Positions 1-6,786 of a stretch of 11,850 nt of DNA are shown one piece after another. The notes below the pieces were generated by a model that saw only the letters and a list, made by a program, of their open reading frames with translations, had not been told where the DNA came from and did no database searches. Origin of the DNA: Bacteroidales bacterium GP3 (lineage in GTDB: Bacteria; Bacteroidota; Bacteroidia; Bacteroidales; Muribaculaceae); the NCBI GenBank assembly GCA_001701075.1, contig DAAK01000128.1:1-11850 (forward strand), in the 5' to 3' direction. Each line of letters starts with the position of its first letter. The stretch's first letter is position 1. A program made the translations under genes and the position numbers.

Positions 1-23
1 AACGTTACAAAAACATCAAGAAA

Positions 24-518
24 ATGGAATGTCCACCTAAAACAAGCAGGGAGTTCGCTTCTTTCGTCAAAGAGCATTCCCGTATTATCAACAAGGTCAG
101 CTGGGTCTACGCTACCCCGAAAGTGCCTTATGAGGATTTACGTCAGGAAATCCTAACCAACCTTTGGTTGGGTTTAGATCAATTTCGGGGTACGAGCAAA
201 CTCTCTACTTGGGTCTATCGTGTTGCGGTCAACTCTGCCTTAATGGCAATCCGCAATTACAAGCCGAAAGTTGAAACTCTCCCCTTTGAGATTTCTGAAG
301 CCGATATTTCTTCGGAATCAGACGACAATAAGGCGGAACAGCTTGTAGCCTTGCACGAATTGATAAACCAACTTCTTCCTATTGAGAAAGCGATTATACT
401 GCTTTGGCTCGATGAATATTCATACGAGGAAATCGCAGACATCATCGGTATCGAAAGGAACAATGTGGCTACCAAAATTCATAGAATAAAAAACAAACTC
501 ATCTCAAAATCGAAATAA
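24..518 (+). CDS. ECF-type RNA polymerase sigma factor (sigma-70 family)
   Basis: A 164-residue protein with the two-domain layout of extracytoplasmic-function sigma factors, which redirect RNA polymerase to a small regulon. Region 2 spans about residues 14-80 and includes the helix around YEDLRQEILTNLW (36-48) and the STWVYRVAVNSAL segment (61-73) that resembles the -10-recognising part. Region 4 spans about 107-160, with a helix-turn-helix around YSYEEIADIIGIERNNVATKIHR (132-154), the usual -35 binding element. The linker (about 84-105) is acidic and serine-rich. ATG at 24 follows an A-rich stretch. The frame has no stop back to the window edge, so an upstream start cannot be excluded, but length and domain placement fit this one. 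The next gene begins one base after the stop, implying a shared mRNA and probably a regulator-partner pair. No promoter is visible in the 23 bases upstream. The family is clear; the target genes are unknown. Confidence 0.93.
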   Translation: MECPPKTSREFASFVKEHSRIINKVSWVYATPKVPYEDLRQEILTNLWLGLDQFRGTSKLSTWVYRVAVNSALMAIRNYKPKVETLPFEISEADISSESDDNKAEQLVALHELINQLLPIEKAIILLWLDEYSYEEIADIIGIERNNVATKIHRIKNKLISKSK

Positions 519-519
519 T

Positions 520-1068
520 ATGAACTTAGACGAACTCAAAAAAAGCATGTCAACCCTCGATGATGTCCTTGCAAAAAAGAGCGGTGATTCAATCAACTTT
601 AACACCAAGACTTGCGATACGGCGCAGAAAAGAATCGCTAAACGTTATGGCTGTTATATTATCATCTATGTTATACTTACTGTAATCTTTCTCGTAGCTG
701 GGATTGAACGTGTCAACGAAGAAATCTTTCCTTCAAGCCTCAAATTCTTTTTAAGTATAGTCCTTGCTGTGTCAGCTCTATGGTATGCCTATCTTTATAC
801 CTTGACGAAAAAGATAAATGTATCGGCTGATACACCAATGATAATGATGAATAAGGTAGCAAGTCTAAGGCTCTATGCGCTTATTGGAGAGATAGTTCAG
901 GGGATATGCTATACTGTGTTCTTCACGTTGCTCCTATCTCGGCTTTGGGATTTTTCTCCGAATTTATTTTGGCTTATCTCCACGGCATTAGTGATTGCAT
1001 TAATCTACTCAGGGATAGTATTACAAAAAACCATCCGCGACTTCAAAAATCTTACCGCAACGGAATAA
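520..1068 (+). CDS. four-helix membrane protein, candidate anti-sigma or sigma-linked partner
   Basis: A 182-residue protein of no recognised named family. The first ~42 residues are hydrophilic and would lie in the cytoplasm. Four hydrophobic segments follow at about 43-61, 73-94, 117-139 and 147-168, with Lys/Arg-rich loops (KKINV near 97-101, KTIRDFK near 170-176) that favour a cytoplasmic C-terminus. ATG lies one base after the sigma factor stop codon, so the two are almost certainly co-transcribed and probably translationally coupled. Known anti-sigma factors often sit directly downstream of their ECF sigma and are membrane-anchored with a cytosolic N-terminus, so that role is a reasonable inference, but no zinc-binding anti-sigma motif or FecR-type domain is visible. 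An alternative is a membrane protein of unrelated function in the same operon. The operon ends in an intrinsic terminator just downstream. Confidence 0.85.
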   Translation: MNLDELKKSMSTLDDVLAKKSGDSINFNTKTCDTAQKRIAKRYGCYIIIYVILTVIFLVAGIERVNEEIFPSSLKFFLSIVLAVSALWYAYLYTLTKKINVSADTPMIMMNKVASLRLYALIGEIVQGICYTVFFTLLLSRLWDFSPNLFWLISTALVIALIYSGIVLQKTIRDFKNLTATE

Positions 1069-1084
1069 ACACCTGTAAGGAATC

Positions 1085-1125
1085 TGGCACTCTCATCTTA
1101 TAATGTGTGAGTGCTATTTTTTTTC
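1085..1125 (+). terminator. intrinsic terminator of the sigma-factor operon
   Basis: A GCACTC / GAGTGC stem (1087-1092 with 1109-1114), extendable by a G-U and a T-A pair on the outside, closes a 16-base loop and is followed at once by eight T residues (1117-1124). It lies 17 bases after the stop of the membrane-protein gene, the expected place for factor-independent termination. Confidence 0.8.
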
Positions 1126-1150
1126 TATGTAATATATAAATTTTCGGGGC

Positions 1151-1179
1151 AAAAAAATGTTGTGTTCCAAGCCTAACAC
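1151..1179 (-). terminator. weak terminator candidate for the DUF1593 gene
   Basis: Read on the minus strand, GTGTT (1179-1175) can pair with AACAC (1166-1162) across an 8-base loop, followed after a few bases by seven T residues (1157-1151). The stem is only five pairs and overlaps the last base of the stop codon, so this is a possible site only. Confidence 0.35.
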
Positions 1180-2498
1180 TATTTTGCGACGTTTATTACA
1201 AATCTTCTGTAGGATGAAAGAGCAGGAATACCGTTATCGGATACATGAAGAATTATATGTAAAACTTTATTGGATGCGTCCTCTGGAATACGAAAAGACA
1301 GATTTGCATCACTTGTATTCAGTTCTATATCCTTTTTGTATGTGCTTGGTTCCTTATAGAATATCCATTCATATTGCAAGGTATTGTCATCGGGATCATA
1401 ACTTCCGGAGACATCAAGATTGATTTGCTCACCGGGTTCCGCTGATAAATATATAGCATCCGTAGAGGTATCTCCGCTGAATTTTATCACTGGATGATGG
1501 TTGGCTTCATTATAGTTTGCAGTGCACGACCAAATCATTCTTGCAGCGAAATCATTCAGAATGTCATCTCTCCATCTATTGATAGCCTGACTTCCTTCTG
1601 ATGAGCTTCCAATCATATAGTAAGGGTCATATACAGTCTCGTCAAGACCATTTTTCTTTACCCAGTCCATAGACCTTATTCCTGCGACCGGTTGCCACTC
1701 AAAGCGGCCACCCCATCCGCCCCAGTCAATATGCTCAGGGCAATTCAGACCATTATCAATAACATACAAAAAAGACGGCGTATCTCCCTCTGAAGCCCAA
1801 ATCCTATCAGGATATTCCAATCCTAAAACTCCTTTATTTTGAACATTTTCTTTGATCCATGTGTCATCGGGTCCCCATCCATAGATCTCTTTGTTTCTGA
1901 TATACAACAGATCCGGGAAGTTGGTGACAATCCACGCCCCGGCATCATCCTGTCCCAAAACATCATACACCCTCAGTTTACTCACAAAAGACGCCACTTC
2001 GTCGGGTGTCCTTGTGGCCCTTACTTTCCATAGTGCCTGTGCGAGGGTATTAAGTCCTGACCACGCGGCGATCCAGACAGGTCTTTCATCCGTCATATCT
2101 GCTACTTTTATAATCTGCTCAGAGCCGGGGGTATCCATTCCATCTCCAACCCCTTTCATTCCCGCGGTGCGTTGTCCATATTTAAGCTTTTCGCGAATGT
2201 CCTTTTCTTTAGGAAACCCGGGTGAATGTGCGTTCAGATTTGTCCAGGCTTTTCCATAAGCCGTCAGCATTTTATCTACCACCTTTATCTCATTCCCTTC
2301 ATTATAGGAGTCCCATGCATGTTGGAAAATCAGACCTTCAAGGTCAACTTTATCCAGAGTTGTCAACAGATGCACCAATGATTCCTGATCATCAGGGTCT
2401 GATCCACCTATGTCAGTCATTACAATAAGCCTTGTAGGCCGGGAATATCCAACCAGATTGAAAATAATCAGAAAAATAAATAAGAAACGATATTTCAT
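1179..2498 (-). CDS. secreted DUF1593 nucleoside-hydrolase-like protein
   Basis: A 439-residue exported protein. Residues 1-19 are a hydrophobic signal peptide (cleavage probably near GYS/RPT). The body (about 21-335) matches DUF1593, a family with the nucleoside hydrolase fold: the N-terminal TDIGGSDPDDQ block (28-38) carries the cluster of aspartates that binds calcium and ribose in nucleoside hydrolases. Other landmarks are VWIAAWSGLNTLAQAL (141-156) and the Gly/Trp-rich HIDWGGWGGRFE (257-267 region). From about residue 336 an Ig-like beta domain follows, with the DVSGSYDPDDNTLQYEW pattern (362-378) seen in the C-terminal domain of Sde_0182-type cellulose-binding proteins. Activity on nucleosides or glycosides is not established for such proteins; periplasmic or surface carbohydrate-related hydrolysis is an inference. 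It is a lone gene, convergent with the sigma operon, with no SusC/SusD pair or glycosidase next to it. Confidence 0.9.
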   Translation of the reverse strand: MKYRFLFIFLIIFNLVGYSRPTRLIVMTDIGGSDPDDQESLVHLLTTLDKVDLEGLIFQHAWDSYNEGNEIKVVDKMLTAYGKAWTNLNAHSPGFPKEKDIREKLKYGQRTAGMKGVGDGMDTPGSEQIIKVADMTDERPVWIAAWSGLNTLAQALWKVRATRTPDEVASFVSKLRVYDVLGQDDAGAWIVTNFPDLLYIRNKEIYGWGPDDTWIKENVQNKGVLGLEYPDRIWASEGDTPSFLYVIDNGLNCPEHIDWGGWGGRFEWQPVAGIRSMDWVKKNGLDETVYDPYYMIGSSSEGSQAINRWRDDILNDFAARMIWSCTANYNEANHHPVIKFSGDTSTDAIYLSAEPGEQINLDVSGSYDPDDNTLQYEWIFYKEPSTYKKDIELNTSDANLSFRIPEDASNKVLHIILHVSDNGIPALSSYRRFVINVAK

Positions 2499-2657
2499 AT
2501 TGGTATTTAAAAGATATTAAGGTAATTGCCGAAAATACGAATAAACTTTAATTAGTTATTTTTGAAGATTGCATAGCCGTGTCTCCCTTGTAATATTTTT
2601 GGGGATGAGACAAAGTAACAATTCTTCCAAATTCATAATGTTTTTGCTAATAAAACG

Positions 2658-2665
2658 CAAATATA
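2658..2665 (-). promoter_or_regulatory. possible -7 box for the DUF1593 gene
   Basis: The minus strand reads TATATTTG, a match to the Bacteroidetes -7 consensus TAnnTTTG. No clear TTTG lies about 20 bases upstream, and the DUF1593 start is about 160 bases away, so this is a weak assignment; no better box was seen nearer that gene. Confidence 0.3.
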
Positions 2666-2775
2666 CGCAAAATATTTCAATGTCCGATATGAGAGTTTAC
2701 TTTAACAACCCCAATATGGCGCTCAATATTGGTTTTATAGCCTACATTTACAAAGAATATTAGTAGGTGAAATAA

Positions 2776-2807
2776 TTTGCATCATAATAGAAAAAACACT
2801 AATTTTG
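2776..2807 (+). promoter_or_regulatory. Bacteroidetes-type promoter (-33 TTTG, -7 TAATTTTG)
   Basis: TTTG at 2776-2779 and TAATTTTG at 2800-2807 are separated by 20 bases, an excellent match to the primary-sigma consensus of Bacteroidetes (TTTG, 19-21 bases, TAnnTTTG). The first ATG downstream is the ATPase stub at 2824; the next intact gene is the hydrolase at 2938. The promoter was probably that of the lost ATPase gene and now is the best visible promoter for the hydrolase. Confidence 0.7.
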
Positions 2808-2823
2808 CAAAAAGAAATGCAAG

Positions 2824-2916
2824 ATGGCAGACAACGATATATATCCCATAGGACAACAAGACTTCAAGACTCTTCGGTTGGATGAGACTTTATATGTCGA
2901 CAAAACACAAATCTAA
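2824..2916 (+). pseudogene. 5' stub of an AAA-ATPase-like (PF09820-type) gene
   Basis: A 30-codon open frame ends in TAA at 2914-2916. Its peptide contains YPIGQQDFKTLR followed by ETLYVDKT, which is the conserved N-terminal signature of the AAA-ATPase-like / PD-(D/E)XK nuclease proteins that are abundant in Bacteroidales (typically of the form PIGIQ-F-LR...YVDKT). Intact members are several hundred residues long, with the ATPase core immediately after this motif; here the frame stops right after the motif and unrelated sequence follows. The stub has an ideal promoter 17 bases upstream, as an intact gene would. I read this as a remnant left after deletion or replacement. The peptide could still be translated, but no function is suggested. 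Confidence 0.7.
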
Positions 2917-2937
2917 ATCAGCTTAAAATACATTATT

Positions 2938-4224
2938 ATGAAAAGACAATTCTTGGTATTTTTTAATATATTCATGGGATTTTTGGCGGCTTATTGCCAG
3001 ACTGGTGTATGGTCAGGAAATCTTGATATACAAGGCACAAAACTTCCGATCGTATTTCATTTGGATGATGAGAATCCGACCCTTGATTCTCCGGCACAGG
3101 GTGCAAAGGGTATTCCGATTGAAGTATCAAAAGCTGAATCCTATACGATATCAATTAATATTCCGTCAATAAGGGCTGCTTTCAAAGGAGTCTGTGCAAA
3201 TAATAAAATAATGGGTAAGTTCTCTCAAGGAGGTATGGAACTTCCACTTATTCTTTCTCCTGGAGATCCAACAATACTGAGACCGCAGACTCCAAAACCT
3301 CCTTATCCGTACTCACAAGAGGAGGTGAGTTTCACAAACGGAGATGCTGTTTTGAAAGGAACTTTGACTTTGCCGGAAGGATACAGTAAAGACACTCCCG
3401 TTTTAATAATGATAACTGGAAGCGGACTGCAAAACCGTGATGAGGAGATCTTTGAGCACAAACCTTTTGCTGTTATTGCAGATGCATTGGCAAGAAATGG
3501 GATAGCTACCTTGCGCTATGATGACCGTGGCTATGGCGAATCTACGGGTGATCCTGTCAACTGCACGACTGAAGACCTGATGAATGATGCCTTGGCCGGT
3601 ATCAATCTTTTGCGTCAGAGATTCAATAAAGTAGGATTGCTCGGTCATAGTGAAGGAGGTACTATTGCCCTGATGCTGGGTGCAAATAAGAAGGTAGATT
3701 TTATCGTCAGTCTTGCAGGAATGGTGGTTTCAGGAAAGGAAACACTTCTGGATCAGAATCGGGATATTCTCTCTAAGGCCGGTTTCCCTCAACCAGTGGT
3801 TGACGAGTATTGTGAACTTATCTCATTAGTCTTTGACAATGACACGTCTATGTCGCAAAAATTGGAGGCTTCAAGTTTGCCAACAGAATTGAAACAGAAT
3901 CTTCAGGCTGTAATGCAACAGATGAAATCACCGTATATGCAATATTTCTTGGCTTTGGATACAAGGCATATGTTACGGAATATCGATTGTCCTGTCTTGG
4001 CATTGAATGGGACCAAGGATTCTCAGGTGTTCTGTAAGAATAATTTGGATGCCTTGAATAAGGGACTTCCTTCAAACGTCCTTAACAAAACAGTTGCATT
4101 AGATGGCTTAAATCATCTGTTTCAGCACTGCAAGACTGGTTCTCTCAACGAATACGCCACCATTGAAGAGACCATTTCCCCCGAAGTCTTGGAAATAATC
4201 ATCCAATGGCTGAAATCCCTATAG
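2938..4224 (+). CDS. secreted alpha/beta hydrolase with N-terminal accessory domain
   Basis: A 428-residue exported serine hydrolase. Residues 1-20 form a signal peptide; C20 follows AAY, which is a poor lipobox, so soluble export is more likely than lipidation. Residues about 21-118 are a small beta-rich domain common in Bacteroidetes homologues (starts QTGVWSGNLDIQG). The alpha/beta hydrolase core runs from about 128 to 428: an oxyanion-region MITGSGLQNRDEE (158-170), YDDRGYGES (194-202), the nucleophile elbow GHSEGG with S238, an acidic residue D361 in NGTKDSQV, and H393 in LNHLFQ. All three triad residues are therefore present. Relatives are labelled alpha/beta hydrolase or S9-like peptidase; ester or peptide substrates cannot be separated here. 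It starts 21 bases after the ATPase stub and is convergent with the two-component genes. The best visible promoter is the one at 2776-2807. Confidence 0.92.
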   Translation: MKRQFLVFFNIFMGFLAAYCQTGVWSGNLDIQGTKLPIVFHLDDENPTLDSPAQGAKGIPIEVSKAESYTISINIPSIRAAFKGVCANNKIMGKFSQGGMELPLILSPGDPTILRPQTPKPPYPYSQEEVSFTNGDAVLKGTLTLPEGYSKDTPVLIMITGSGLQNRDEEIFEHKPFAVIADALARNGIATLRYDDRGYGESTGDPVNCTTEDLMNDALAGINLLRQRFNKVGLLGHSEGGTIALMLGANKKVDFIVSLAGMVVSGKETLLDQNRDILSKAGFPQPVVDEYCELISLVFDNDTSMSQKLEASSLPTELKQNLQAVMQQMKSPYMQYFLALDTRHMLRNIDCPVLALNGTKDSQVFCKNNLDALNKGLPSNVLNKTVALDGLNHLFQHCKTGSLNEYATIEETISPEVLEIIIQWLKSL

Positions 4225-4250
4225 TGTGGAGGCATGGATAAAAGAGGGGC

Positions 4251-4394
4251 CTAAAGCAATCCGGCCATATATATGGGCAGGCATATTATGTCTTGTTCCT
4301 TACGTATGTCTTTAGTATACAGGAGATAGCGTTGATTGATTCTGGAGGAATACTTTTCTTGAAATATATCAAGCGATTTATGGCTTTTGTATCC
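4251..4394 (-). pseudogene. 3' remnant of an AAA_14/DUF4143-type ATPase gene
   Basis: On the minus strand an open stretch with no start codon ends in TAG at 4253-4251. Its peptide includes KSHKSLDIFQEKY, then RYLLYTKDIRKEQ and finally CLPIYM three residues from the end. This follows the pattern at the C-terminus of DUF4143 ATPases: a K-SL-x-x-F segment after the IEVK nuclease-like motif, an arginine-containing strand, and a closing LPLYA/LPIYM strand. The intact relative at 10482-11850 has the same order (MKSLRLFMNKKG, then ILPLYAV near its end). The frame stays open back to about 4439, but resemblance starts only near 4394. The Walker motifs and nearly all of the gene are gone. It lies downstream of the response regulator on the same strand. 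Confidence 0.65.
4265..4276. repeat. 12-bp perfect palindrome
   Basis: CCATATATATGG reads the same on both strands. It falls inside the decayed ATPase remnant and has no T-tract beside it, so it is unlikely to be a terminator; possibly chance. Confidence 0.35.
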
Positions 4395-4405
4395 AGAGGA
4401 TAAAT

Positions 4406-4430
4406 GTTTTTGCGCTAAAATGACAAAAAC
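4406..4430. terminator. A/T-rich inverted repeat in the convergent region, possible bidirectional terminator
   Basis: GTTTTTG (4406-4412) and CAAAAAC (4424-4430) form a perfect 7-bp inverted repeat with an 11-base loop, between the convergent hydrolase and two-component genes. The A/T content supplies T-runs on both strands within the stem. It lies 28 bases after the response-regulator stop on the minus strand. Confidence 0.4.
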
Positions 4431-4442
4431 TCCAAAATGTTA

Positions 4443-4455
4443 GCACTATAGGTGC
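4443..4455 (-). terminator. small hairpin just after the response-regulator stop
   Basis: GCAC (4455-4452) pairs with GTGC (4446-4443) on the minus strand across a 5-base loop, two bases after the TAA. The following sequence is T-rich but interrupted (CATTTTGGAGTTTTTG). Short stem; weak candidate for termination of the two-component operon. Confidence 0.3.
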
Positions 4456-4457
4456 AA

Positions 4458-5132
4458 TTAGGAGATGGAGAGAATATAGCCTTTCTTTTTCAGGGAGGTT
4501 ATGGTTATGGAGGGGTCGGTCAATAACTTGCGGATATAGGTGATCTGCACGTTCAAAGCCATTGAGTTGGAATAGCTTGCATCACCCCAAACTGCATTCA
4601 ATATAGTTTCCCGTTCCACAAGTTTACCGATGTTTTGGGCAAGAATCGACAATATTTCCGATTGCCTTACCGACAGGGAGTGTGTCTCTCCGCTGTAGGT
4701 CACTGTCGATAGATTGGGGCGGAAAATCGTGTTGCCCAACTGATATTCAATCTCCTGACTTATTATGTCGCTTTCAAACCGCTCATTTATCTTTGCCATA
4801 AGTTCCTCAGGATAGAAAGGTTTCGGAATATAGTCATTACCTTTCAAAGAGAAACCATAAAGCCTGTCTACCTTGTCAGTGCGGTCTGTAAGGAAGAAGA
4901 TAATCACCCTGCGGTCTTTTTTTCGGATAGTCTGTGCCAGTTCAAAACCATTCATCCCAGGCATATTTATGTCAAGGAGAATCAGATCAGGATGGCAGTC
5001 CTTATATAATTCATAACCGATACTTCCATTTGAGGCATACACAACCTCATGCCCTTCTGCCTCGATGAAACGTTTCAACAGCATCGAATTATTCAGGTCG
5101 TCATCAACGAGCAATATCTTTTTCCTGTTCAT
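4458..5132 (-). CDS. OmpR-family response regulator
   Basis: A 224-residue DNA-binding response regulator. The receiver domain (about 3-118) shows the acidic pocket D10-D11-D12, the phospho-acceptor D54 in LILLDINMPGMNG, T82 in FFLTDRTDK and K104 in YIPKPF. The effector domain (about 125-222) is a winged helix of the OmpR/PhoB type, with the LSVRQSEILSILAQN segment (153-167), the recognition helix region SMALNVQITYIRKLL (190-204) and the closing wing KKKGYILSI. Its ATG overlaps the TGA of the upstream kinase gene in an ATGA arrangement, so the two are translationally coupled and form a cognate pair. It resembles the RprY group of Bacteroides regulators in general layout, but I cannot assign it to that group. 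The nearest likely targets are its own operon and the divergent GLPGLI/receptor operon. Confidence 0.95.
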   Translation of the reverse strand: MNRKKILLVDDDLNNSMLLKRFIEAEGHEVVYASNGSIGYELYKDCHPDLILLDINMPGMNGFELAQTIRKKDRRVIIFFLTDRTDKVDRLYGFSLKGNDYIPKPFYPEELMAKINERFESDIISQEIEYQLGNTIFRPNLSTVTYSGETHSLSVRQSEILSILAQNIGKLVERETILNAVWGDASYSNSMALNVQITYIRKLLTDPSITITSLKKKGYILSIS

Positions 5133-6601
5133 TGCGGTAGATTTATTGTGAAAGAAGTGCCGACATCCAGTTTACTGCTTACAGAAATCTTGCCACCGTG
5201 TGCTTCTGTAAGAAGCTTGACATAGGCAAGACCAATGCCCATCCCCGGAATATCAGTGGAGGAAGCCTTGCCACGATAAAAACGCTTGAAAATCTTTTCA
5301 TAGTCCGATTCCGGGATACCGTTGCCGGTGTCAGAAACCACTATGGAAACGCCATCCTCATCTATGCAAGCCTCAATCTTGATTTCAACGGAGTCGCCCG
5401 AATACTTTATCGCATTCTCAACCAAATTGTTGATGATATTGAACATGTGTGAACGATCTGCCGATATTTCCATATCTTCCTCTACGTCATTCTCAAATCT
5501 GACAGACTTAAAACTCGTCAGCGATACCCCCGAGATGACATCATCAACTAATTTGGAAACATTGAATCTTGTGACATTAAGCGGAATCTGCTCTACATTA
5601 TTGAATGTTATGTCGCGCAGTTTTGAGAAATATGCCGAAAGGTTGTCGAGGGCGGTTCTTGTCCCGGTCATTAGTTCCGCTTTTATCTCCTTGTCAGCAA
5701 GCATCTTCTCATTTTCTATGCCAGACACGCACATCTTCAGCGTGGAGATGGGGCGTTTCAATTCATGAATCATAGTGGTGATAAACATATTCCGCATCTT
5801 GTCAAGGCGTGTCAGTTTGACAATCGTCTTTATCTGCCAGACAAGGCAGATAATAAGAATCAAGGATATGATAAGCGCCAATACCAAAGTCCAAACCATC
5901 TCCTTGATAACTATGGATGTGGGAATCTTGCAGTCGATTACCGCAATTTTCCTTTCAAGTTCTGAATAACAATTTATATATTCGAAACGTGGATTCAGAA
6001 TTGAAGTATGGCGAGATGAAATAGGTTTCCATATCACGCTGTCAGATATAGTCAATGAAATATCTGCATCAATATTCGCCTTCCGCAATACAGAATCAAT
6101 TCCCTCCACCGTAAATGGAGATTCCACTTCAAGTTCAAAATTCTTCATCCCTCCCCACGCAGCACCATCCGATGGTGCGCTTGACGCATCCATGGATGCC
6201 TTCTTTAGCTCAACAGCCTCGATACTGTCTGAGACAATTTTAGCCAAACGTTCTATCTCTTCGTCGGTCAACTTCCGGTCTTCCTTTATGCCTAAAATAT
6301 TGCGTCCATTGAAAGATTTTGTTGTAACTGTCACACTTCGTCCTTGCTTTCCGATGGAATCCACATAATAATTCATGTTATACTCTGCCTGATGGCGAGT
6401 CCCATTATTACTTTTTTTATATGACGCTTCTCTTTCTTTATAATATTGGTCCAAAGCCTCCGCAATTGAAGCAGTGGCATTATCCTCATATTCCCATAGC
6501 GAGTATTCATAACGTGAATACAGCCAATAGACCTGCATCCCCAAGAATGCAAGAATGGAGATAATAGAAAGTATGTATAAAATCTTGATTTTCTTTTCCA
6601 T
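5129..6601 (-). CDS. membrane sensor histidine kinase
   Basis: A 490-residue kinase. TM1 is at about 7-28 and TM2 at about 234-256, enclosing a periplasmic sensor of about 200 residues with no recognised domain name; this part is rich in charged residues and serine. Only some 20 residues separate TM2 from the phospho-acceptor H279 (in MIHELKRPIS), so there is no room for a standard HAMP domain. The dimerisation helices are followed by an intact HATPase domain: N-box NNLVENAIKYS with N396, G1 DTGNGIP (424-430), F-box IFKRFYRG (437-444) and G2 GMGIGL (453-458). The residues for ATP binding and autophosphorylation are present. It is first in its operon, overlaps the response regulator by four bases, and is divergent from the GLPGLI gene across 245 bases, which suggests the sensor monitors something handled by that envelope module. 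Confidence 0.95.
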   Translation of the reverse strand: MEKKIKILYILSIISILAFLGMQVYWLYSRYEYSLWEYEDNATASIAEALDQYYKEREASYKKSNNGTRHQAEYNMNYYVDSIGKQGRSVTVTTKSFNGRNILGIKEDRKLTDEEIERLAKIVSDSIEAVELKKASMDASSAPSDGAAWGGMKNFELEVESPFTVEGIDSVLRKANIDADISLTISDSVIWKPISSRHTSILNPRFEYINCYSELERKIAVIDCKIPTSIVIKEMVWTLVLALIISLILIICLVWQIKTIVKLTRLDKMRNMFITTMIHELKRPISTLKMCVSGIENEKMLADKEIKAELMTGTRTALDNLSAYFSKLRDITFNNVEQIPLNVTRFNVSKLVDDVISGVSLTSFKSVRFENDVEEDMEISADRSHMFNIINNLVENAIKYSGDSVEIKIEACIDEDGVSIVVSDTGNGIPESDYEKIFKRFYRGKASSTDIPGMGIGLAYVKLLTEAHGGKISVSSKLDVGTSFTINLPQ

Positions 6602-6671
6602 ATTACAATTATTTAATCGCGAGTGGGATTTTAGCGAATGTCGGCGGAACGTCGGTTCGCGATGCCGAAGG

Positions 6672-6694
6672 CAAAAATACCCACCGCAAAATTA
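6672..6694 (-). promoter_or_regulatory. possible -7 boxes for the kinase operon
   Basis: On the minus strand TAATTTTG (6694-6687) and TATTTTTG (6679-6672) both match TAnnTTTG. Neither has a TTTG at the right distance upstream, which would fit a promoter needing an activator, but could also be chance in A-rich DNA. Confidence 0.35.
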
Positions 6695-6786
6695 CACATA
6701 ATCCGCGAACTATCCACATTTATTTATCAGAATTTTAGAGCAGAAATAATTTAGTAATATTTCCATAATGTTTGAGTAAGGATTAT

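Larger units (their letters stand above)
2499..2823. other. A/T-rich intergenic region with hairpin and promoter-like boxes
   Basis: About 325 bases with no convincing intact gene. It holds a 7-bp inverted repeat CCAATAT / ATATTGG (2711-2717 and 2726-2732, 8-base loop) followed by TTTT, a minus-strand TATATTTG box (2665-2658), and the plus-strand promoter at 2776-2807. An open frame at 2569-2763 (+) would encode 64 residues, but its composition looks like chance translation of A/T-rich DNA. A minus-strand ATG at 2636 gives only 26 codons. The region abuts the ATPase stub at 2824, so part of it may be the leader of that lost gene. Confidence 0.6.

Noticed and set aside
1157..1423. Plus-strand frame of 88 codons
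   Set aside because: Lies mostly antisense to the DUF1593 coding region; no recognisable domain and implausible composition.
1891..2259. Plus-strand frame of 122 codons inside the DUF1593 gene
   Set aside because: Antisense shadow of a gene with clear family motifs on the other strand.
5322..5768. Plus-strand frame of 148 codons inside the kinase gene
   Set aside because: Serine-rich product typical of an antisense frame of a coding region; the minus strand carries intact kinase motifs.
4458..6601. Naming the two-component pair RprX/RprY
   Set aside because: General layout is similar to that Bacteroides pair, but the diagnostic sequence is not close enough to assign the symbol without a search.
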